Origin: Clostridiaceae bacterium UBA5444
Lineage (GTDB): Bacteria > Bacillota > Clostridia > Clostridiales > Oxobacteraceae
Direction: 5' to 3'
Assembly: GCA_002426575.1 (NCBI GenBank)
Contig: DIRE01000068.1
Span: 73,494 to 87,819 of the forward strand
Length of the DNA stretch: 14,326 nt
The notes beneath the pieces were generated by a model that worked only from the letters and a program-made list of their open reading frames with translations, had not been told where the DNA came from and made no database searches. Shown in pieces: positions 6,702 through 13,591 of this stretch; position 1 is the first letter of the stretch; every line of letters begins with the position of its first letter. The translations under genes and the position numbers were made by a program.

Positions 6702-8441
6702 ATGAATAAAAAGAAGGATAAGATGATAGCTCTTCTAGCATTTGCAATTATTTTAATAATAATGGTTATAGATATAGGAGTTACATGGGGAAAAAATAAA
6801 AGTTCTGCATACTACCTTATAATATTAGCTGCAATTCCATTTGCAGCACTTGGAATTTTTGCTTATAGAAAAATACGTTACTATAAAACATTTGAAAAGG
6901 TAAGATATGGCTGGGGGAAAGAAGTAAAAAGAAAAAGAGATTTTAAATCAATAAAAGGTCTTTTTAATTATATTGATAAGGATAGTTTCTATATAGATGA
7001 TCAAACATGGGATGATCTTGATATGAATATTGTATACTCAAAAGTAGATAGAACCCATACATCACCTGGAGAGCAAGCATTATATGCAATGCTTCGCACT
7101 CCTGAATTATCTTACGAAAAGCTTGACAAAAGAAAAAAAGTAATGGATATTTTCCAAAATGATAGCAACCTAAGAGAAGAAATTGGGGCAATACTTTTTA
7201 ATATAGGAAAACAGAGAAAAAATTATATAACATCTCTACTTTGGGAGGACCTTCCTCAAAAGACTATACTAAAGCCCTTGTTTAATATTGCTGCGATACT
7301 AGCATACGGCTCTATAGCCTCAATAGTGTTCTTTGGTAAAACTGCTATACTAACATTTGTGCTTCCAGTATTTACAATGAACCTTTTCACACATTATAAA
7401 ATTAAGGAAAAAATAGAGGGGCAGCTTTTATCCATAAGATATCTTTCATCAGTAATTAGAGGTGCTAATAAAATAAGCCGTTATGATGATTTAGAGATTA
7501 AAGAATATACAGAGGAATTAAAAAAGCTTGCACATATTTGCAGATCTATACCTAAAAAATCAGGTTTAATATTGCCAGAGAGTACTGATGTATTATTTGA
7601 ATATGCAAAGATTTTTTCTCTAAAAGAGGTAAGAAGTTTTTACGCAGTATTAGACGAAATAAGGAAAAATGCAGACAGTTTAAGAAGGCTTTATATTTTA
7701 CTTGGAGAAGTTGATGCACTGCTATCTGTTGCATCATTTAGAAATGGCCTTAAGCATTATGTTGAACCAGAATTTATAGAAGGGGGATGCAGCATGAAGG
7801 TAGAAAATATATTTCACCCTCTTTTAGAAAATCCTGTTGCGAACTCTATAGAAATTAATGATGAAGGAATAATAATTACAGGGTCTAATATGTCTGGTAA
7901 ATCTACTTTTTTAAGAACTATTGGCGTTAATATATTATTTGCACAAACCATATGTACATGTCTCGCAGAAAGCTATTTGGCAAGCTTTTTTAGAATCATG
8001 ACATCTATAAGCAGGGCTGATAATATTATGGGTGGCAAAAGCTATTATCTTGCTGAGGCAGAGGCACTCCTTAGAATAGTTAATGCATCAGGGGAGAAAA
8101 TACCTTGCTTTTGCATAATAGATGAGGTGTTTAGAGGTACAAATTCAGTTGAGAGAATTTGTGCATCTTCTGAAATACTAAATTATCTTGTAAATAGAAA
8201 TTCAATAGTTATTATAGCAACTCATGACCTTGAGCTTGCAGAAATGCTTAAGGAAAATTATAAATGCTATTATTTTAGCGAAAAGGTGGGGCAAGAAGGC
8301 CTTAATTTTGATTATACAATCAAAAAAGGAATATCAAACACGAGAAATGCTGTAAAGCTTATGGACTATATAGGGTACCCTAAAAGTATAATTGATGGTA
8401 CAAACAATAGAATCAATAAATTTATTGAAGATAAAAAATAG
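6702..8441 (+). CDS. Membrane-anchored MutS-like ATPase
   Basis: A 579-residue protein. Two membrane spans are visible near the N-terminus (about 8-28 and 36-55) and a further hydrophobic stretch at about 190-230. A helical core similar to MutS lever/clamp segments follows, then a complete MutS-type ATPase: Walker A TGSNMSGKST (393-402), an SRADNIMGG-plus-LAEAEALL segment equivalent to the MutS signature, Walker B CIIDE (D474, E475) followed by FRGTN, and ATHD with H508. The mismatch-recognition domain of MutS is absent, so this is not the mismatch-repair MutS and not MutS2 (no Smr or KOW domain). Its function is not established; the membrane anchoring suggests a role away from simple mismatch repair. 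Start ATG follows GGGGGAAG. It appears to be transcribed alone or with the small ORF downstream. Confidence 0.88.
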   Translation: MNKKKDKMIALLAFAIILIIMVIDIGVTWGKNKSSAYYLIILAAIPFAALGIFAYRKIRYYKTFEKVRYGWGKEVKRKRDFKSIKGLFNYIDKDSFYIDDQTWDDLDMNIVYSKVDRTHTSPGEQALYAMLRTPELSYEKLDKRKKVMDIFQNDSNLREEIGAILFNIGKQRKNYITSLLWEDLPQKTILKPLFNIAAILAYGSIASIVFFGKTAILTFVLPVFTMNLFTHYKIKEKIEGQLLSIRYLSSVIRGANKISRYDDLEIKEYTEELKKLAHICRSIPKKSGLILPESTDVLFEYAKIFSLKEVRSFYAVLDEIRKNADSLRRLYILLGEVDALLSVASFRNGLKHYVEPEFIEGGCSMKVENIFHPLLENPVANSIEINDEGIIITGSNMSGKSTFLRTIGVNILFAQTICTCLAESYLASFFRIMTSISRADNIMGGKSYYLAEAEALLRIVNASGEKIPCFCIIDEVFRGTNSVERICASSEILNYLVNRNSIVIIATHDLELAEMLKENYKCYYFSEKVGQEGLNFDYTIKKGISNTRNAVKLMDYIGYPKSIIDGTNNRINKFIEDKK

Positions 8442-8497
8442 TGATTATTAATTTGCTAAATGCATATTGTAAAGTACAGTACTAATTAAAGGACGGG

Positions 8498-8617
8498 ATT
8501 TTCATATATATTATAAGAATAGCAGTCTTTATGTTAGTCTCGGCTATTTTAGGTATATTTGCTTATTTTACGGTGGCTAATATTATTGCAATTATTGCAG
8601 CAAGGAGAAAAAAGTAA
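8498..8617 (+). CDS. Possible small single-span membrane peptide, about 39 residues
   Basis: An open frame runs from just after a stop at 8483-8485 to TAA 8615-8617. Its 3' part encodes one uninterrupted hydrophobic helix (including LVSAILGIFAYFTVANIIAI) ending in a positively charged AARRKK tail, typical of a small single-span membrane protein with a cytoplasmic C-terminus. The start is unclear. AAAGGA (8488-8493) lies 4 nt before an ATT codon at 8498, which would be a rare non-canonical start. The only ATG, at 8531, has no SD and gives 28 residues. The ORF is too short to prove coding, but the amphipathic ending and clean topology are more than expected by chance. It lies between the MutS-like gene and the ribU promoter. 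Confidence 0.4.
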   Translation: MFIYIIRIAVFMLVSAILGIFAYFTVANIIAIIAARRKK

Positions 8618-8635
8618 AATACCTAGTATACAGTA

Positions 8636-8665
8636 TTTACATCATATGCGTTAATGTAGTATAAT
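8636..8665 (+). promoter_or_regulatory. Sigma-A promoter of the riboswitch-ribU unit
   Basis: TTTACA (8636-8641), an 18-nt spacer and a perfect TATAAT (8660-8665). It places the transcription start about 15 nt before the FMN aptamer, as expected for a leader that begins just upstream of P1. Confidence 0.65.
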
Positions 8666-8686
8666 AAGGCTAGTTAAAAAATTAAT

Positions 8687-8820
8687 AATCTTCAGGGCAG
8701 GGTGAATAGCTTATGGCTATGAATCCCGACCGGCGGTATAGCCCGCGAGCATATGAGGTATCTCTATAGCAGATCCGGTTTGATTCCGGAGCCGACAGTA
8801 TAGTCTGGATGAAAGAAGAG
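8687..8820 (+). promoter_or_regulatory. FMN riboswitch (RFN element)
   Basis: The conserved blocks of the RFN aptamer occur in order: CAGGGCAGGGTGAAT near 8694, CCGACCGGCGGTATAGCCCGCGAG split over 8726-8749, then AGATCCGGTTTGATTCCGGA and GCCGACAGTATAGTCTGGATGAAAGAAGA up to 8819. P1 is closed by TCTTC (8689-8693) with GAAGA (8815-8819). The 5' strand AATCTTCAGG (8687-8696) is exactly complementary to CCTGAAGATT (8864-8873) in the 5' half of the terminator. This fits a switch in which FMN binding frees the terminator, and without FMN the antiterminator allows ribU expression. Confidence 0.97.
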
Positions 8821-8857
8821 CGTTTTGCTTTAATTTATTAATTGAGTAATAAATTTT

Positions 8858-8888
8858 AAAGCTCCTGAAGATTGTCAGGGGCTTTTTT
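8858..8888 (+). terminator. FMN-controlled terminator upstream of ribU
   Basis: AAAGCTCCTGA (8858-8868) pairs with TCAGGGGCTTT (8875-8885) with one G-U, a 6-nt loop and a run of six T (8883-8888). Its 5' arm overlaps the antiterminator segment 8864-8873, so the two structures exclude each other. Confidence 0.93.
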
Positions 8889-8976
8889 ATGTTTATAGAA
8901 ATTATAATCAGCTTAATACTTTCTTAACTTAAAAAGCTCTAATACAAATCTTTTTTATTTTATGGGGGGTATTATT

Positions 8977-9564
8977 ATGCAAGACAAAAAACTCAACAAA
9001 TTAGTAAAAGTATCAGTTCTATCAGCAATCGCACTAGTACTTATGTTTATTGAATTTCCGCTTCCAATATTTCCAGGGTTTCTAAAGCTTGATATAAGCG
9101 ATTTACCAGCTATATTTGGTGCCTTTGCACTAGGTATACCAGCTGGGATAGTTATTGAAGCCTTAAAGAACTTGCTTCATGGGCTTATAAAAACTAGTAC
9201 AGCAGGTATAGGGGAGATTGCCAACTTTGTTGTAGGATCTGCATATGTAATTGCTGCAGGGGCCATATATTCATTTAAAAAGGATAAAAGACATGCAGTA
9301 TATGGACTTATTGCAGGCTCAATTGCTATGGCGGTTGTGGCTGGAATAACTAATTATTTTATTTTTATTCCACTTTATGAAAATGTGCTTGGATTTCCAA
9401 TACCAGCTATGATTGATGCTGCAAGGGTAATAAATCCTAAAATAACAGACTTTAAGGGGCTTATTGTAATGAGCATTGTACCATTTAATCTATTAAAAGC
9501 TGCAATTATATCAATAATTGCTTTGCTATCATACAAAAAACTATCCCCAATACTTCATAAATGA
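8977..9564 (+). CDS. ribU: Riboflavin ECF transporter substrate-binding protein RibU
   Basis: This 195-residue S component captures riboflavin and, with an EcfA/A'/T motor encoded elsewhere, imports it. It has six hydrophobic segments. The family-typical stretch around FPGFLKLDISDLPAIFGAFA and the following IVIEALKNLLHGL helix with a glycine-rich loop agree with RibU. The FMN riboswitch directly upstream gives independent support: flavin sufficiency shuts off uptake. The preferred start is ATG 8977, 7 nt after a GGGGGG ribosome binding site; an in-frame ATG at 8962 overlaps that site and is rejected. No riboflavin biosynthesis (rib) genes are adjacent. The transcript seems monocistronic, with a hairpin 7 nt after the stop. 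Confidence 0.94.
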   Translation: MQDKKLNKLVKVSVLSAIALVLMFIEFPLPIFPGFLKLDISDLPAIFGAFALGIPAGIVIEALKNLLHGLIKTSTAGIGEIANFVVGSAYVIAAGAIYSFKKDKRHAVYGLIAGSIAMAVVAGITNYFIFIPLYENVLGFPIPAMIDAARVINPKITDFKGLIVMSIVPFNLLKAAIISIIALLSYKKLSPILHK

Positions 9565-9570
9565 TATTGA

Positions 9571-9601
9571 TTATAGCCTTGCACATTCTGCAAGGCTATA
9601 A
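9571..9601 (+). terminator. Strong hairpin after ribU, weak U-tract
   Basis: TTATAGCCTTGCA (9571-9583) pairs perfectly with TGCAAGGCTATAA (9589-9601), a 13-bp stem with a 5-nt loop (CATTC). The sequence after it is A/T-rich rather than a clean T run, so termination may be partial. Its symmetry would let it act on both strands. Confidence 0.65.
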
Positions 9602-9685
9602 TTATATTAATAGTTTTATATTTGTAGTATAATTTTGGTTAGAATATAGATATACATTAATACTAACAAAAGGTTGTGATTATAT

Positions 9686-10159
9686 ATGTTGTTTGGTTCT
9701 GCAAGCCCTGAAGATACTGAAGATCTTGGAGAGTTTTTAGGGAGTGTTGTAAAAAAGGGAACAGTGATTTGCCTAATTGGTGATCTTGGAGTAGGAAAAA
9801 CTGAATTTACAAAAGGATTAGCAAAAGGACTTGAGGTTTCAGACTATGTAACTAGCCCTACATTTATCATTGTAAATGAATATGAAGGAAGGCTTCCTCT
9901 ATATCATTTTGATGTTTATAGGATAAATAACATAGATGAGATGTTTGAGATAGGATATGAAGAATATGTGTATGGGGATGGTGTTTCAGTAATAGAATGG
10001 GCTGATTCAATTAAAGAGATAATACCAGATGAAAATATTACAGTTACAATATCTAAGGATATGGAAATGGGAGTGGACTACAGAAATATAAAAATTGAAG
10101 CAAAAGGTGAAAAGTATGATGATATATTAAGGGAGATGATTGAAAAATGCGAGTTTTAG
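9686..10159 (+). CDS. tsaE: tRNA t6A threonylcarbamoyladenosine biosynthesis ATPase TsaE
   Basis: A 157-residue P-loop ATPase that works with TsaB and TsaD to transfer threonylcarbamoyl to A37 of ANN-decoding tRNAs in the cytoplasm. Family marks are all present: the P-loop GDLGVGKTEF (about 33-42), SPTFIIVNEY, the HFDVYRI motif and YEEYV, and VIEWAD. Length is typical. ATG 9686 is used; AAAGG (9669-9673) lies 12 nt upstream, a rather long spacing. The 3' end overlaps tsaB by 13 nt, so the two are translationally linked. A TATAAT at 9628-9633 may be the promoter, but no clear -35 goes with it. Confidence 0.96.
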   Translation: MLFGSASPEDTEDLGEFLGSVVKKGTVICLIGDLGVGKTEFTKGLAKGLEVSDYVTSPTFIIVNEYEGRLPLYHFDVYRINNIDEMFEIGYEEYVYGDGVSVIEWADSIKEIIPDENITVTISKDMEMGVDYRNIKIEAKGEKYDDILREMIEKCEF

Positions 10160-10857
10160 CATTAGAAACTTCGGGAACCGTGGCATCAGCTGCGGTTCAA
10201 GATGACAATAAACTTTTAGGGGAGATAACATTCAATTATAAAAAGCAGCATTCAACTATACTTATGCCCATGATAGATAAGCTGCTTACATCTTTAGATC
10301 TTGACATAAAGGATATGGACTCTATTGCGTGTTCAAGCGGTCCTGGATCTTTTACTGGACTTCGTATAGGCGCTGCTACAGCAAAAGGACTTTGCCAGGG
10401 AATAGATAAGCCTTTAATTGGGGTACCAACCCTTGATGGTTTAGCATTTAACATAATGTATTCTAAAGGAATAGTATGTCCTATGATAGATGCTTTAAGA
10501 AACAATGTTTACACATGCATATATAGATGGGATAGGGAAAAACTTGTAAGGCTTGATGAATACATGGCAGTATCTATAGATGAGATTATAGAAAAATTAA
10601 AAAACTATAATGAGGATATAATCTTTTTAGGAGATGGAGCTTTTTTGCATAGAGAAATACTTTCTAAGGAATTTAGCAAAAATGCGTTTTTTGCTCAAGG
10701 AAACTTAAATATGCAAAAGGCATCATCAATTTGCTCTGCTGCATTAATTAGGCTAAGAGAAGGAGATGTGGACAACTATATTGATTTTGCTCCATTTTAT
10801 ATAAGAAAATCACAGGCAGAGAGGGAATATGAAAATAGAAAAGGTGGAACAAAATAA
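10147..10857 (+). CDS. tsaB: tRNA t6A modification protein TsaB (YeaZ family)
   Basis: A 236-residue protein of the ASKHA fold. TsaB is the scaffold partner of the catalytic TsaD and, with TsaE, forms the t6A synthase. It shows the N-terminal LALETSGTVASAAV strand pair, the HSTILMPMID helix, and the highly conserved SSGPGSFTGLRIGAATAKGL block (about residues 63-82), followed by a GVPTLDGLA stretch. A divergent C-terminal domain comes next. TsaB lacks the metal-binding histidines of TsaD, and none are seen here. The gene starts inside tsaE, and its stop TAA shares its last base with the ATG of rimI, so all three are one operon. Confidence 0.96.
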   Translation: MRVLALETSGTVASAAVQDDNKLLGEITFNYKKQHSTILMPMIDKLLTSLDLDIKDMDSIACSSGPGSFTGLRIGAATAKGLCQGIDKPLIGVPTLDGLAFNIMYSKGIVCPMIDALRNNVYTCIYRWDREKLVRLDEYMAVSIDEIIEKLKNYNEDIIFLGDGAFLHREILSKEFSKNAFFAQGNLNMQKASSICSAALIRLREGDVDNYIDFAPFYIRKSQAEREYENRKGGTK

Positions 10858-11315
10858 TGGATGAAATAATTATAACAACAATGACATCTATTGATATACC
10901 TGAAGTATTTGATATAGAAAAACTATCATTTAGCACTCCATGGTCAAGGGAAACATTAATATATGAGGTGGAAAAAAATCTTTTCGCCAAGTATGTTGTG
11001 GCAAAAATAGATGACATTGTTGTAGGTTATGGCGGTATGTGGATGATTATAGATGAAGCCCATATAACCAATATTGCAGTTCATCCTGAATATAGGGGTA
11101 TTCATGTTGGAGACGAGATACTTAAGGCACTTATAGACAAAAGCCAAGACATTGGTGTCTATGCAATGACATTAGAAGTTAGAAAGACAAATATTGTTGC
11201 ACAGAATTTGTATAGAAAATATGGGTTTGAGTTTGCAGGGGTTAGGTCTAAATACTATGCTGACAACAATGAGGATGCAATAATAATGTGGAAAAATGGA
11301 ATAAAAATAGATTAA
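10857..11315 (+). CDS. rimI: Ribosomal protein alanine N-acetyltransferase RimI-like (GNAT)
   Basis: A 152-residue GNAT acetyltransferase. RimI proteins acetylate the N-terminal alanine of ribosomal protein S18. The start shows the typical D-I-x-x-V-F-x-I-E-K-L-S-F-S-x-P-W-S motif. Motif A is INIAVHPEYRG-type (ITNIAVHPEYRGIHVGDEIL), where the acetyl-CoA pyrophosphate is bound. The C-terminal part carries LEVRKTNIVAQNLYRKYGF, as in RimI. The pyrophosphate loop, R-G-I-H-V-G, is slightly different from the usual R-x-x-G-x-G/A. It is fused translationally to tsaB (TAATG overlap). In many Firmicutes tsaE-tsaB-rimI-tsaD is one cluster; here tsaD is not the next gene. Confidence 0.93.
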   Translation: MDEIIITTMTSIDIPEVFDIEKLSFSTPWSRETLIYEVEKNLFAKYVVAKIDDIVVGYGGMWMIIDEAHITNIAVHPEYRGIHVGDEILKALIDKSQDIGVYAMTLEVRKTNIVAQNLYRKYGFEFAGVRSKYYADNNEDAIIMWKNGIKID

Positions 11316-11320
11316 AATAT

Positions 11321-11349
11321 CAGACATAACTTTTAAAGAAACGTATATA
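11321..11349 (+). promoter_or_regulatory. Weak candidate promoter before the sigma-factor gene
   Basis: CAGACA (11321-11326), a 17-nt spacer and TATATA (11344-11349). It is a poor sigma-A match. A CGTATA (11342-11347) resembles an ECF -10, but no AAC-type -35 sits at the 16-17 nt spacing that would support autoregulation. The 63-nt gap after rimI carries no terminator, so read-through from the rimI operon is also possible. Confidence 0.25.
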
Positions 11350-11378
11350 GTGATGAGAGGGTTGAAAGAAGTGATGGA

Positions 11379-11972
11379 ATGCATGATGAGACTCTTTTAA
11401 TAAAAAAAGTCCAAGAAGGCGATATTGATGCATTTAAAGAGATTATTATATTGTATAAAAAACCAATGTATAATCTATGCTTTAGAATGTTAAATAGCAG
11501 AGAAGAAGCTGAAGATGCGACTCAAGAAGCCTTTATAAAAATTTATAGAGGTATAAATACATATAATGCTAAATACAAACTCTCATCCTGGGTATTTAAA
11601 ATAGCATCTAATGTTTGCATAGATGCTATAAGAAAAAGAAAAACATATACGGTTTCAATAGATGACTATGAAATACCAGATAAATACACCCCCGAGGAAA
11701 ATTATATTGATAGTGAAATGAAAAGGGATGTAAATGCTGCCGTTGAAAGCCTTCCTCAGATATATAAGGAGGTCATAATATACTACCATTTTATGAATCT
11801 TTCATATAAAGAGATATCTGACATATTAGATATGCCTATGACAAAGGTAAAAAATAGGCTTTATAGAGCAAGACTTATACTTAAGCAAAAGCTCCATAGC
11901 ACGATCCTTAATGAAAGGGATGATACTGATGAATTGCGAAGAGATATCCGAGCTAATGATGGAATATCTTGA
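11379..11972 (+). CDS. ECF-type (group 4) RNA polymerase sigma factor
   Basis: A 197-residue sigma factor. Region 2 carries YNLCFRMLNSREEAEDATQEAFIKIYRG and SSWVFKIASNVCIDAIRKRK (about residues 31-87), which bind core polymerase and the -10 region. An acidic linker follows, then region 4 with SLPQIYKEVIIYYHFMNLSYKEISDILDMPMTKVKNRLYRARLILKQKL, a helix-turn-helix that recognises -35 elements. There is no region 1 or 3, as in ECF sigmas. The ATG at 11379 is the only in-frame start with an open upstream region lacking alternatives. The anti-sigma gene starts 44 nt before its stop, the usual arrangement for a co-produced inhibitor. It probably responds to an envelope signal passed on by its neighbour. 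Confidence 0.95.
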   Translation: MHDETLLIKKVQEGDIDAFKEIIILYKKPMYNLCFRMLNSREEAEDATQEAFIKIYRGINTYNAKYKLSSWVFKIASNVCIDAIRKRKTYTVSIDDYEIPDKYTPEENYIDSEMKRDVNAAVESLPQIYKEVIIYYHFMNLSYKEISDILDMPMTKVKNRLYRARLILKQKLHSTILNERDDTDELRRDIRANDGIS

Positions 11973-12495
11973 TGGCAATATATCTCGTGATAGAGAACAA
12001 ATATTGAGAGACCATTTAAATATATGTGAAACATGCAGGGAAGAATTTAAAGCATTAGAGAGCCTAGTTGAAGAACTTAACAGCTTTGACCAAGAAGAAC
12101 CACCTATAAATATTGAGGAAAAGGTTATAAAAGAGATAAAAAGACAAGATAGAGCCACAAATTTGTTAATTGGTGTTGCCGTATTTTTAGCAATAGCAGT
12201 ATCTTGGATTGGCATTGTGATGACTTTTAAGCATACTCCAATTATAAGTATAATGAACAAAAGCTTAAACACCTTTTTTAATTTTACAAATATATTTTTA
12301 GAATTTGCAAGAGAGATATGGAAATCCTACTTTGCTTTTTCATATAATATATTTGCTGCAAGGGAAACATTTAAGGTGATACAAGAATTGTTTTTAAGAA
12401 GTTATAGAGACCTTGCCCTCGGTATTACTTTCATAATGCTATCGGTAGTAATACTATATGATTATTTGTTTAAAACAAGGAGGATGCACCCATGA
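11929..12495 (+). CDS. Zinc-finger (ZAS) transmembrane anti-sigma factor
   Basis: A 188-residue protein. The N-terminus shows the ZAS fold: Cys3, a helix with LMMEYLDGNIS, and H29-x3-C33-x2-C36, which together supply four zinc ligands. This domain binds and inhibits the cognate ECF sigma. After an amphipathic linker there is a membrane span at about 79-100 and another near the C-terminus (about 163-182), so the middle segment (about 101-160) would be outside the cell and could sense the envelope. The preferred start is ATG 11929, with AAAGGGA 8 nt upstream; ATG 11911 and 11920 are in frame but lack a good site. It overlaps the sigma gene by 44 nt and the next gene by 4 nt. Confidence 0.9.
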   Translation: MNCEEISELMMEYLDGNISRDREQILRDHLNICETCREEFKALESLVEELNSFDQEEPPINIEEKVIKEIKRQDRATNLLIGVAVFLAIAVSWIGIVMTFKHTPIISIMNKSLNTFFNFTNIFLEFAREIWKSYFAFSYNIFAARETFKVIQELFLRSYRDLALGITFIMLSVVILYDYLFKTRRMHP

Positions 12496-13496
12496 AGTCT
12501 ATATCAAGGTATTTTTTAGCGGCAGTTATATCAATCATTATAATATGTCCAATAACTGTAGCATTTGCGGAAGGTGATGTAAACGTTGCCAATGGACGTG
12601 ATGTTGTAAAGGTAAGCGGAGATATATACATTCAGGATGGAACAGCTGTAAGCGGAGATGTGGTCACAGTTTTTGGTGATGTATATGTAAATGGAACTGT
12701 AAGAGGAGACGCGGTGGCCGTATTTGGAAATATTATAGTTAATGGTGTGGTTACAGGTGATGCTGTAACAGTTACTGGAAAGGTAAATATAGGGGACACT
12801 GGTAAGGTTAGAGGGGATATTGTTGAGGCATTAGGTTTAGGCTTGGGTGGAAGATGGGCTAATAGAGGCTTTAATAGAATGAATCCTAGAATGGGCAGGA
12901 TGCCTTGGAGCAGATCGTCTTCAGTCATGTTCTCATTTATGCGGGCTATTGGGTTTTTCATATTTGCTTCTTTGATATACTTAATAATGCCTAAATCCAT
13001 TGAAAATATGAGCTCTACTGTAGACCAAAACATTGGAAGAAGAATAGGAATGGGCGCTTTATATCTATTTGGCTCTCCACTGGCAATGATTATTATATCT
13101 ATAGCATTGGTAATTACTGTAATAGGTGTAATTGTTGTCCCTTTTGCATGGCTTGCATATATAATAGCTGGATTAATAGCAATGGTTCCTATTTATATGT
13201 ATATAGGAAAAAAGGCTATGAACCTTATTGGCACAAAAGAGCCAACAAGTTACATTTCCATGGCTGCTGGAATATTTGGAGTTTGGCTGGTTGAATATTT
13301 AATTAAGTTTGGAGGATATTACTCTGGATGGGTTAATATTTTAATATCTTTATTTATATTTATACTTGGTACAGGAACCTTACTAGACTACCTAATTACT
13401 AAAAGAAAACGAAAGAAAAGTAGTGATGGACAGTATGAGGGCGCTGGGTATAACCCTAATGCTAGTTATTCATCAAATGAAAATAACGAACAATAA
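12492..13496 (+). CDS. Membrane protein with an exported bactofilin-like repeat domain
   Basis: A 334-residue protein in four parts. A signal peptide (about 1-27, ending AFA) comes first. A beta-helical region (about 30-112) is built of short V-x-G-D repeats, such as VSGDIYI, VSGDVVTVFGDVYV, VRGDAVAVFGNIIV and VTGDAVTVTGKVNI, like the bactofilin/polymer-forming fold. A Gly/Arg/Met-rich linker follows (about 113-145), then about four membrane spans (about 148-300), and a basic then Ser/Asn-rich tail. True bactofilins are cytosolic, so the signal peptide and spans make this a different architecture, with the repeats outside. The gene overlaps the anti-sigma by ATGA and has a GGAGGATG ribosome binding site, so it is the effector or sensor of the sigma module. 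Function is unknown; an envelope-shaping or envelope-monitoring role is inferred. Confidence 0.85.
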   Translation: MKSISRYFLAAVISIIIICPITVAFAEGDVNVANGRDVVKVSGDIYIQDGTAVSGDVVTVFGDVYVNGTVRGDAVAVFGNIIVNGVVTGDAVTVTGKVNIGDTGKVRGDIVEALGLGLGGRWANRGFNRMNPRMGRMPWSRSSSVMFSFMRAIGFFIFASLIYLIMPKSIENMSSTVDQNIGRRIGMGALYLFGSPLAMIIISIALVITVIGVIVVPFAWLAYIIAGLIAMVPIYMYIGKKAMNLIGTKEPTSYISMAAGIFGVWLVEYLIKFGGYYSGWVNILISLFIFILGTGTLLDYLITKRKRKKSSDGQYEGAGYNPNASYSSNENNEQ

Positions 13497-13507
13497 TCAA
13501 ATATATA

Positions 13508-13536
13508 TTTAATAAACATTCTTTTTATTGTATAAT
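13508..13536 (+). promoter_or_regulatory. Candidate promoter of the CBS-ACT gene
   Basis: A perfect TATAAT lies at 13531-13536, 55 nt before the start codon, but the region 17 nt upstream (TTTAAT, 13508-13513) is only a poor -35. No terminator was found after the preceding gene, so co-transcription with the sigma module cannot be excluded. Confidence 0.35.
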
Positions 13537-13591
13537 AATAGTAAATTGAATAGGAATTCACTTTCTTTTATAAAAATAGGGGGGAAAACAT

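Noticed and set aside
6702..8441. Calling this gene mutS or mutS2
   Set aside because: The mismatch-recognition domain of MutS and the Smr/KOW parts of MutS2 are absent, and N-terminal membrane spans are present.
8962..8976. ATG 8962 as the ribU start
   Set aside because: The six G that follow it are the ribosome binding site for ATG 8977, and nothing SD-like precedes 8962.
11342..11347. CGTATA as an autoregulated ECF -10 element
   Set aside because: The nearest AAC motif (11328-11330) is 11 nt away instead of the usual 16-17.
12632..13033. 133-codon minus-strand ORF opposite the bactofilin-like gene
   Set aside because: It is a shadow of the repeated GGNGAT codons; it has no SD, and the + strand gene has a signal peptide, repeats and membrane spans.
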